A stretch of DNA of 64,000 nt, taken from the NCBI RefSeq assembly GCF_022179725.1, contig NZ_BPRC01000016.1, positions 1 through 64,000 on the forward strand, in the 5' to 3' direction. Below are positions 57,412 to 64,000 of the stretch, in pieces. Position numbers and translations under genes: made by a program. The notes beneath the pieces are model-generated. The model saw nothing but the letters and a program-made list of their open reading frames with translations, was not told where the DNA came from and ran no database searches. This DNA is from Methylorubrum aminovorans (lineage in GTDB: Bacteria; Pseudomonadota; Alphaproteobacteria; Rhizobiales; Beijerinckiaceae). Each line of letters starts with the position of its first letter. The first letter of the stretch is position 1.

Positions 57412-59910
57412 TTGCCAAGCTTCTCACGCAGCCTCGAGCAAGCCCTCCACCGCGCCCTGGCCCTGGCCGGAGAGCGCCGCCACGAATACGCGACTCTCGA
57501 ACATCTCCTGCTCGCGCTCGTCGATGACCAGGATGCCGCCGCCGTGATGCGGGCCTGCAACGTCGAGATCGACGTGCTGCGCCGCAATCTCGTCGAGTAT
57601 GTCGACACCGAACTCTCGAACCTGACGGGCGACGGGCGCCAGGACGCCAAGCCGACCGCCGGCTTCCAGCGCGTCATCCAGCGCGCGGTGATCCACGTCC
57701 AGTCCTCGGGCCGCGAGGAGGTGACCGGCGCCAACGTGCTCGTGGCGATCTTCGCCGAGCGCGAGAGCCACGCCGCCTACTTCCTGCAAGAGCAGGACAT
57801 GACCCGCTACGACGCGGTGAACTACATCAGCCACGGCATCGCCAAGCGCCCAGGGGCCTCCGAGGCCAAGCCCGTGCGCGGTGCCGAGGAGGAGAGTGCC
57901 TCCGAGCGTCCCGGCGGCGAGGACAACGAGGCGCGGCCCAAGAAGAAGGGCGACGCGCTGGAGGCCTACTGCGTCAACCTCAACAAGAAGGCGCGCGACG
58001 GCAAGATCGATCCGCTGATCGGTCGCCATTCCGAGGTCGAGCGCACGATTCAGGTGCTCTGCCGCCGACAGAAGAATAACCCGCTGCTGGTGGGCGACCC
58101 CGGCGTCGGCAAGACGGCGATCGCCGAGGGCCTTGCGCGCAAGATCATCCAGCACGAGGTGCCGGAGGTTCTGGCTGATGCCACCGTGTTCTCCCTCGAC
58201 ATGGGCACGCTGCTCGCCGGCACCCGCTACCGCGGCGACTTCGAGGAGCGCCTCAAGCAGGTGATGAAGGAGATCGAGGCGCACCCGAACGCCATCATGT
58301 TCATCGACGAGATCCACACCGTGATCGGTGCGGGCGCCACCTCGGGCGGTGCGATGGATGCCTCGAACCTGTTGAAGCCGGCGCTCGCCTCCGGCTCGCT
58401 GCGCTGCATCGGCTCGACCACCTACAAGGAGTACCGCCAGTACTTCGAGAAGGACCGCGCCCTGGTGCGCCGCTTCCAGAAGATCGACGTCAACGAGCCG
58501 TCGATCCCGGACACGATCGAGATCCTCAAGGGCCTGAAGCCGTATTTCGAGGAATTCCACAAGCTGAAATACACGACCGACGCCGTGAAGGCGGCGGTGG
58601 AACTGTCGGCCCGCTACATCAACGACCGCAAGCTGCCGGATAAGGCGATCGACGTCATCGATGAGACCGGCGCCTCGCAGATGCTGGTGCCGGAGGCGCG
58701 CCGCAAGCGCACCATCGGCGTCAAGGAGATCGAGACCACCATCGCCACGATGGCGCGGATCCCGCCCAAAACCGTGTCGAAGGACGACGCGGTGGTGCTC
58801 AAGAACCTGACCGAGAACCTGAAGCGGGTCGTCTACGGCCAGACCAACGCTATCGAGGCGCTGACCTCGGCGATCAAGCTGGCGCGTGCGGGCCTGCGCG
58901 ATCCCGACAAGCCGATCGGCTCCTACCTGTTCGCCGGCCCGACCGGCGTCGGCAAGACCGAAGCCGCCAAGCAACTCGCGGCCTCGCTCGGCGTCGAGAT
59001 GCTGCGGTTCGACATGTCGGAATACATGGAGCGCCACACGGTCTCGCGGCTGATCGGTGCACCGCCCGGCTATGTCGGCTTCGACCAGGGCGGCCTCTTG
59101 ACCGACGGAATCGATCAGCACCCGCACTGCGTGTTGCTGCTCGACGAGATCGAGAAGGCGCATCCGGACCTGTTCAACATCCTTCTGCAGGTGATGGACC
59201 ACGGCAAGCTGACCGATCACAACGGCAAGCAGGTCGATTTCCGCAACGTCATCATCATCATGACGTCGAATGCGGGTGCCTCGGATCTGGCGAAGTCGGC
59301 CTACGGCTTCACTCAGTCGAAGCGCACGGGTGACGACGTGGAGGCGATCAATCGGCTGTTCGCGCCGGAATTCCGCAACCGCCTTGATGCGATCATCTCG
59401 TTCGGCCACCTGCCGAAGGAAGTCGTGGCCAAGGTCGTCGACAAGTTCGTGCTCCAGCTCGAAGCGCAGCTTGCCGACCGCAACGTCACGATCGAACTCT
59501 CGGACGAGGCCCGCGACTGGCTCGTGGAGAACGGTTACGACGACGCGATGGGTGCCCGCCCCATGGCTCGCCTGATCCAGTCCACGATCAAGACGCCGCT
59601 CGCTGACGAGGTGCTGTTCGGCCGCCTCAAGGACGGTGGCGCCGTCAAGGTCGTGCTGAAGAAGCCCGAGGGCGAGGACGGCAAGGGCGAGACCGCAAAG
59701 GGCAAGGGCGAACTCGGCTTCGAGTTCCCTGCCGGGCCGGTCACGCCGAAGCCGGAAACGGACGTCGCCAACGCGGCCAAGCGCAAGCGCTCAAAGCCGC
59801 GCTCGGCCCCGCGGAAGAAGACGACCAAGCGCGACGGTGGACCGTCCGGAGGCGGTTCTTCCGGCGGCGGCTCCGTCCGTACCGTACCGAAAGTGCCGCT
59901 CAAGGTCTGA
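57412..59910 (+). CDS. clpA: ClpAP ATPase subunit ClpA
   Basis: This 832-residue protein (TTG start) has two N-terminal Clp repeats (about 1-140) and two AAA+ modules: Walker A motifs GDPGVGKTAIAEG near 226 and GPTGVGKTEAAKQ near 507. An IGAPPGYVGFDQGG pore-loop segment is present in the second. It unfolds proteins for ClpP. A basic, Gly/Ser-rich tail of about 70 residues makes it longer than the 758-residue E. coli protein. clpP is not adjacent. Confidence 0.96.
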   Translation: MPSFSRSLEQALHRALALAGERRHEYATLEHLLLALVDDQDAAAVMRACNVEIDVLRRNLVEYVDTELSNLTGDGRQDAKPTAGFQRVIQRAVIHVQSSGREEVTGANVLVAIFAERESHAAYFLQEQDMTRYDAVNYISHGIAKRPGASEAKPVRGAEEESASERPGGEDNEARPKKKGDALEAYCVNLNKKARDGKIDPLIGRHSEVERTIQVLCRRQKNNPLLVGDPGVGKTAIAEGLARKIIQHEVPEVLADATVFSLDMGTLLAGTRYRGDFEERLKQVMKEIEAHPNAIMFIDEIHTVIGAGATSGGAMDASNLLKPALASGSLRCIGSTTYKEYRQYFEKDRALVRRFQKIDVNEPSIPDTIEILKGLKPYFEEFHKLKYTTDAVKAAVELSARYINDRKLPDKAIDVIDETGASQMLVPEARRKRTIGVKEIETTIATMARIPPKTVSKDDAVVLKNLTENLKRVVYGQTNAIEALTSAIKLARAGLRDPDKPIGSYLFAGPTGVGKTEAAKQLAASLGVEMLRFDMSEYMERHTVSRLIGAPPGYVGFDQGGLLTDGIDQHPHCVLLLDEIEKAHPDLFNILLQVMDHGKLTDHNGKQVDFRNVIIIMTSNAGASDLAKSAYGFTQSKRTGDDVEAINRLFAPEFRNRLDAIISFGHLPKEVVAKVVDKFVLQLEAQLADRNVTIELSDEARDWLVENGYDDAMGARPMARLIQSTIKTPLADEVLFGRLKDGGAVKVVLKKPEGEDGKGETAKGKGELGFEFPAGPVTPKPETDVANAAKRKRSKPRSAPRKKTTKRDGGPSGGGSSGGGSVRTVPKVPLKV

Positions 59911-60045
59911 GGGCACAGGGTCGCTCACGCGCAACCGTGAGCGATCTTCGAGGCCGGCGCGGGTTGCGTTCCTGCGCCGGCTCCCGGATATGGGCGGCGC
60001 CGTTCTCTGTCAGAGAGAGCGACTTCGGCCAGCAATGGGGGTCAC

Positions 60046-60318
60046 ATGACGAGCGACGCGCAGGAGGGGCCCCTCACGCCTGTCGCGCCACAGCCGGCTC
60101 CGGCGCGGCCGAATCCGCTGACGTCGCGCGAGAGACGCCGCCGCCGCCGCAAGGCCCGTCACCGCGGCGAGGAGATCCTCGGCTGGATTCTGGTGCCGGT
60201 GATCCTGTTCGGCGTGTTCTGGGGCGTCAACGCGGTGCTTGAGGCCATGGGCACCAGCCCCGGTGTGGTGTGGGATCAGCTCATGCAGGTGAAGGCCGCG
60301 CTCGAGAAGAAGATGTAG
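60046..60318 (+). CDS. Small membrane protein (90 aa)
   Basis: This protein has a Pro-rich start, a strongly basic stretch (RERRRRRRKARHR, about 28-40) and one membrane helix (about 46-66, WILVPVILFGVFWGVNAVL). It is tail-anchored or single-pass. No family is recognised. It converges on hemA with 17 bp between stops. Confidence 0.65.
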   Translation: MTSDAQEGPLTPVAPQPAPARPNPLTSRERRRRRRKARHRGEEILGWILVPVILFGVFWGVNAVLEAMGTSPGVVWDQLMQVKAALEKKM

Positions 60319-60335
60319 CGCGGCACGCTGATCCT

Positions 60336-61553
60336 CTACTCAGCGGCTGCCTTGCTCAGCCCGATCCGCCGCCAGATCGTGCTCAGCGCATCCACGAGAT
60401 GATCGATATCGGCGTCGGAATGCAGCGGCGAGGGCGTGATGCGGAGGCGCTCCGTCCCGCGCGGCACGGTCGGATAGTTGATCGGCTGCACGTAGATGCC
60501 GAAATCGTCGAGCAGGGTGTCGCTGATCGCCTTGCACAGCACGGGGTCGCAGACCATCACCGGCACGATGTGGCTGCGGTTGGACAGCGTCGGGATGCCG
60601 GCCGCGTCCAGCGCCTGCCGTACCCGCGCCACCCGCTCCTGATGCCGCGCCCGCTCGACACTGCTCGTCTTGAGGTGGCGGATGCTGGCCACGCCGCCGG
60701 CCGCGACCGCGGGCGGCAGCGAGGTCGTGAAGATGAAGCCTGAGGCGAAGCTGCGCACAAAGTCGCAGAGTTGGGTCGAGCCGGTGATGTAGCCGCCATG
60801 GACGGCGAAGGCCTTGCCCAGCGTCCCCTCGATCACGTCGAGCCGGTGGGCGAGACCCATCCGCTCCGAGATGCCGCCGCCCCGCGCCCCGTAGAGGCCG
60901 ACCGCGTGGACCTCGTCGAGATAGGTGAGCGCGCCGTGCGCCTCGGCGACGTCGCAGATCTCATCGATCGGGGCGATGTCGCCGTCCATGGAATAGACCG
61001 ACTCGAAGGCGACGAGCTTGGCCCGGCCGGGCTCGATCAGAGCGAGCTTGCGGTTCAAGTCCTCCGGGTCGTTGTGGCGGAAGATCTGACGCTCGGCCCG
61101 GCTCGAACGGATGCCCTCGATCATCGAGGCGTGATTGCCCTCGTCGGAAAAGACGACGCAGCCCGGAAGCTTCGAGGCCAGGGTGCCGAGCGCCGCCCAA
61201 TTCGAGACGTACCCGGAGGAGAAGATCAGCGCCGCCTCCTTGTCGTGGAGGTCGGCGAGTTCCTGCTCCAAGAGCACGTGGTAGTGGTTGGTGCCGGAAA
61301 TGTTTCGGGTGCCGCCCGCTCCGGCCCCGCATCGGTCGATCGCCTCGTGCATCGCCCGCAGCACCGAGGGGTGCTGGCCCATGCCGAGATAGTCGTTGGA
61401 GCACCAGACAGTGACCTCGCGCTCACCGCCGGGGCTGTGATGCGTCGCGTAGGGAAACCGCCCCGCCTGCCGCTCCAGATCGGTGAAGACGCGGTAGCGC
61501 CCCTCCCGGTGGAGCCCGGTGATCGCATTGCCGAAGAACGCTTCGTAATCCAT
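60336..61553 (-). CDS. hemA: 5-Aminolevulinate synthase
   Basis: This 405-residue pyridoxal-phosphate enzyme has K247 in EGTLGKAFAVHGGYI as the cofactor lysine, plus GAGAGGTRNISGTNHYHVLLE and YLDEVHAVGLYG. It condenses glycine and succinyl-CoA to 5-aminolevulinate, the first step to heme and bacteriochlorophyll. As the last gene of the puh-acsF block it probably supplies precursor for photosynthesis. ATG at 61553. Confidence 0.97.
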   Translation of the reverse strand: MDYEAFFGNAITGLHREGRYRVFTDLERQAGRFPYATHHSPGGEREVTVWCSNDYLGMGQHPSVLRAMHEAIDRCGAGAGGTRNISGTNHYHVLLEQELADLHDKEAALIFSSGYVSNWAALGTLASKLPGCVVFSDEGNHASMIEGIRSSRAERQIFRHNDPEDLNRKLALIEPGRAKLVAFESVYSMDGDIAPIDEICDVAEAHGALTYLDEVHAVGLYGARGGGISERMGLAHRLDVIEGTLGKAFAVHGGYITGSTQLCDFVRSFASGFIFTTSLPPAVAAGGVASIRHLKTSSVERARHQERVARVRQALDAAGIPTLSNRSHIVPVMVCDPVLCKAISDTLLDDFGIYVQPINYPTVPRGTERLRITPSPLHSDADIDHLVDALSTIWRRIGLSKAAAE

Positions 61554-61608
61554 GCCGTCCTCCCCGAAGAAGATGATGCCGGTGGGCGGATCTCGTGTCC
61601 GCCTCTCC

Positions 61609-62418
61609 TCATTCGCGATGCACCGCCCGGGTTTCGGGCAATTCGGCCGCCGTGGGTGCGGCACGGCCGGGAAGGCTCCAGTTCCAGAGTGCCGCCGAGG
61701 GTAGCGGCAGCATCAGGAACCAGTGCTCCAGCGTGGCCAGCGCCGCGAGCGTCGCGAGCAGGGCAAAGCCTGTCACCGTGTGCGGCGCGGCCGCTTCCTC
61801 GAGCGCAAAGCGGGCGAGAAGGACCGTCGCGGCGGTGCCCAGCGTCACCGAGAACGGAAACAGCGGGTTCATCGGCCGCCGGCTCAGGTAACAGGCGAGG
61901 TAGCCCAGATGCGGCGGCAGGAACTCGGCGTGAAGGTTGCGCACGCCGAGGAAGAGGTTGAGCCGCGCCGAGGCGTTCATCAGCGCGAGCAGGCCGTAGG
62001 TCCAGAGCGCCACCCGGTTTCCCTCCCCCCAGGTGAGGCAGAGGATGGCGAGCCCGCCGATCAGGATCGCGAATTCGTGCCACAGGCTGGTGGCGAGCGC
62101 CGCGAAGAAGCGGTCGATTCCGCGCAGGTTCGGCGCGCAGGCAGCGGGCTTCGGGCCGGAGACGAAGCCCATGTAGTAGCTCATCTCCTGCCAGCCCCAG
62201 ACGACCACCGCGGCGGTGAGGCCGAGATAGGCACCTGTCTCCGTGTCGTCGTCCGCGACCGCGCGGATGGTCCAGAGCGCGCCGGCCAGCACGGCGCTCG
62301 CCGCGATCATGCTGCGGGCATGCGTCCGCCGCGGCAGGTGCTGAAGCACCAGCACCAGCCCGGTGGCCGACCACCACAGCAGGACGGCGTAGAGCGCCGG
62401 AGCGGCGTAGACGCCCAT
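61609..62418 (-). CDS. puhE: Photosynthetic complex assembly protein PuhE
   Basis: This 269-residue integral membrane protein has about seven helices. It shows DUF3623/PuhE patterns such as WGWQEMSYYMGFVSGP, WHEFAILIGGLAI and NASARLNLFLGVRNLHAEF. PuhE helps reaction-centre assembly. It starts one base after the acsF stop region and lies before hemA, the usual alphaproteobacterial order. Confidence 0.93.
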   Translation of the reverse strand: MGVYAAPALYAVLLWWSATGLVLVLQHLPRRTHARSMIAASAVLAGALWTIRAVADDDTETGAYLGLTAAVVVWGWQEMSYYMGFVSGPKPAACAPNLRGIDRFFAALATSLWHEFAILIGGLAILCLTWGEGNRVALWTYGLLALMNASARLNLFLGVRNLHAEFLPPHLGYLACYLSRRPMNPLFPFSVTLGTAATVLLARFALEEAAAPHTVTGFALLATLAALATLEHWFLMLPLPSAALWNWSLPGRAAPTAAELPETRAVHRE

Positions 62419-62419
62419 G

Positions 62420-63514
62420 CTACCAGACCGGATCGAGGCGGATGTCGGCGGGCATGGCATTCTGCTTGACCGGCAACAGGTAGAGCCGGGCGAAGGTCAC
62501 CGCCGCGACCACGGTCTGAGCACCGTGCTTCAGCTTGCCCGACAGGCCTCCTTCCGCCTTGGCGGCGGCGATCTTGTCGGCGCAGACCAAGAGCCGGTCG
62601 AGTCCCGCCTTGAAGCGCGGATCGTCGAGGTCGAGGGTGATCGGGAAGGTCTGCTTCGAGATCTCGGAGGTGATCCGGAACACCTTGAAGTCGTAGTCGG
62701 TCGGATCGACCCCGAGCGCCTTGTGAAAGGCCGGGCGGCAATGGTCGCGGACATACATCGTCGCGAACACGGCCAGCAGGAAGAAGCGGATCCAGTAGCG
62801 GTTGACCCCCGTCGTCAGCCGCGGGTTGGCGCGCATGAGCAGCGCGAACGCCTCGCCGTGGCGGAACTCGTCGTTGCACCACTTCTCGAACCACTTGAAG
62901 ATCGGGTGGATGCGCCGCTCCGGATGTCGCTCCAGCTCGCGATAGATGGTGATGTAGCGGGCGTAGCCGATCTTCTCGGAGAGGTAGGTCGCGTAGAAGA
63001 TGAACTTCGGCTTGAAGAAGGTGTACTTCTTCGCCTTCGTCAGGAAGCCGAGATCGACGCCGACGCCGAAATCTTTCAGCGTGTCGTTGATGAAGCCGGC
63101 ATGCCGCGCCTCGTCGCGGCTCATGAAGCCGAACAGTTCCTTGATGTCCTTGTTCTTGGCCCGCTTGCGCATCTCCGCGTAGAGGACGCAGCCCGAGAAC
63201 TCGGCGGTGATCGAGGACACGAGGAAGTCGAGGAACTCCTTGCGCAGCTCTGGGTCCATCTCGGCGAGGTCGCAATCGAACTCCTCGTTGCGCACGAAGT
63301 GCCGCTTGTTCGGGTCCGAGCGCAGCTCCTCGATCAGGATGTCCCACTCGCGGCGCACCGGCTCGACATCGGTTCGGTCGAGCTCGTCGAAATCCGTGGT
63401 GTAGAAGCGCGGGCTCAGGAACGTCGTCTGCTGCGCGCTCTTGGTCGATTCGTTGAGCGGCTGGCGCGGGAACGGCACTCCCGTATCGGCTTGGGGCTGG
63501 ACGTTGGCGTTCAC
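62420..63514 (-). CDS. acsF: Oxygen-dependent Mg-protoporphyrin IX monomethyl ester cyclase
   Basis: This 364-residue di-iron protein carries iron-binding motifs ITAEFSGCVLYAEM, SRDEARHAGF and DEFRHGEAFAL. It forms the fifth ring of bacteriochlorophyll using oxygen, which suits an aerobic phototroph. It starts at a GTG overlapping the upstream gene's TGA (GTGA at 63511-63514), so it is translationally coupled. Confidence 0.96.
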   Translation of the reverse strand: MNANVQPQADTGVPFPRQPLNESTKSAQQTTFLSPRFYTTDFDELDRTDVEPVRREWDILIEELRSDPNKRHFVRNEEFDCDLAEMDPELRKEFLDFLVSSITAEFSGCVLYAEMRKRAKNKDIKELFGFMSRDEARHAGFINDTLKDFGVGVDLGFLTKAKKYTFFKPKFIFYATYLSEKIGYARYITIYRELERHPERRIHPIFKWFEKWCNDEFRHGEAFALLMRANPRLTTGVNRYWIRFFLLAVFATMYVRDHCRPAFHKALGVDPTDYDFKVFRITSEISKQTFPITLDLDDPRFKAGLDRLLVCADKIAAAKAEGGLSGKLKHGAQTVVAAVTFARLYLLPVKQNAMPADIRLDPVW

Positions 63515-63807
63515 AGCTTCCTCCGTTCGGAAAAGCTCACCTCGTAGAGCTCGGTCAACTCGAGATGGGCGATCAGCTTGGTCCAGGCCCGCTCCAGCCG
63601 GCCTGCGCGGGTGACGGTGGCGGTGCGGCGTACGGTGATGCGCTCGCCGTAGGGCACCTCGGTCGGCGCATCGTGAACCTGGACCTCGTCACCGGGCTCG
63701 ATCTCGAACCCGCCATCGAGCGTCACATGCGCGTGCAGGCTCTCCGGCGTCTGCTCGATCTCGATGGTGCAGGGCACCTCGACGACCGTCTTGCCGATCC
63801 AGGCCAT
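63511..63807 (-). CDS. Unknown protein between puhC and acsF
   Basis: This protein of about 98 residues is encoded in the conserved photosynthesis order puhC-unknown-acsF. The ATG at 63807 has a strong GAGAGGGGGCGG site; an ATG at 63825 overlapping the puhC TGA (TGATG) is the alternative. It is mostly beta-strand, with IEIEQTPESLHAHVTLDGGF and EPGDEVQVHDAP, and ends in a basic helix. Its role is unknown but probably tied to bacteriochlorophyll or reaction-centre assembly. Confidence 0.8.
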   Translation of the reverse strand: MAWIGKTVVEVPCTIEIEQTPESLHAHVTLDGGFEIEPGDEVQVHDAPTEVPYGERITVRRTATVTRAGRLERAWTKLIAHLELTELYEVSFSERRKL

Positions 63808-63824
63808 GACCGCCCCCTCTCCCA

Positions 63825-64000
63825 TCACCGCAGCTCCGTGCCGGGCAGCAGGCGGGCGAAGGCCTTCGCGTTCGAAGGGCCGAAGGCCAGCAGCTGCACT
63901 TGCCGCCCGGTGGCCCCATCCTCCAACGACAACGTGCCGTTGTCGAATCGCGTGAGGGTGAACGGCGGTTCGCGGCTTAGGCCCTCCCGCTGCCGGGCCT
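63825..64000 (-). CDS. puhC: Photosynthetic complex assembly protein PuhC, C-terminal part
   Basis: The minus-strand frame entering at the right edge ends at a TGA (63827-63825). The last 57 residues read REPPFTLTRFDNGTLSLED then GATGRQVQLLAFGPSNAKAF and ARLLPGTELR, the typical PuhC tail. PuhC helps reaction-centre/light-harvesting 1 assembly. Only the 3' part is in the window; puhA and puhB are expected beyond it. Confidence 0.8.
   Translation of the reverse strand, partial: ARQREGLSREPPFTLTRFDNGTLSLEDGATGRQVQLLAFGPSNAKAFARLLPGTELR

Noticed and set aside
57424..59409. A 661-codon minus-strand frame opposite clpA
   Set aside because: clpA is certain on the plus strand and the antisense product has no recognisable domain.

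Overview
The window looks like a chromosomal segment of an aerobic, pink-pigmented alphaproteobacterium, most likely Methylobacterium or Methylorubrum. Most of it is very GC-rich. It carries a MucR-type regulator, a CIRCE-controlled groESL operon, and the adjacent clpS-clpA pair. A photosynthesis block (puhC, an unknown gene, acsF, puhE, hemA) uses the oxygen-dependent cyclase AcsF, as in aerobic anoxygenic phototrophs. The species call is inference from gene content; no rRNA or tRNA gene was seen.

Positions 1-8100 are accessory. The left edge holds the first 14 codons of an IS5-like transposase. Next come a membrane-anchored class III nucleotide cyclase, a gene-poor gap, and an AT-rich three-gene operon (2101-6861). 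That operon encodes a large helical protein with a C-terminal histidine-kinase-type ATPase domain, a stand-alone receiver protein, and a receiver domain fused to a nucleoside-phosphorylase-like domain. This is the architecture of the anti-phage system Detocs (DtcA-DtcB-DtcC), and it is the most interesting feature of the window. A DUF3102 gene follows.

Positions 8100-20300 hold cell-envelope and repair genes. On the minus strand these are ruvB, a Tat-type metallophosphoesterase, a DUF4142 protein, ybgC and tolQ-tolR-tolA-tolB. pal does not follow tolB, and ruvC and ruvA are not next to ruvB. A YfcG-like glutathione transferase and an L,D-transpeptidase are on the plus strand.

Positions 20300-35150 are mixed: dps, a Pat-type protein acetyltransferase with a coupled small ORF, a fuculose-phosphate-aldolase-like enzyme, mucR, a membrane-anchored Mrr-like nuclease, a PepSY membrane protein, a class A penicillin-binding protein, a second nucleotide cyclase paralogous to the first, a MAPEG protein, and an orphan ParA-like ATPase with a partner. 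Positions 35370-50550 hold groESL, a CorA-type transporter, MarC, a polysaccharide flippase, an orphan glcE, a Pit phosphate transporter, three small genes leading into glpD, a mannose-1-phosphate guanylyltransferase, and the methylmalonyl-CoA mutase large subunit.

Positions 50660-64000 hold a DUF817 protein, an HtrA-type protease, a membrane DnaJ-domain protein, a D-alanyl-D-alanine carboxypeptidase with a SPOR domain, clpS-clpA, and the photosynthesis block read from the right edge toward hemA. Two diverged copies of a roughly 100-bp intergenic repeat lie 18 kb apart in opposite orientation.
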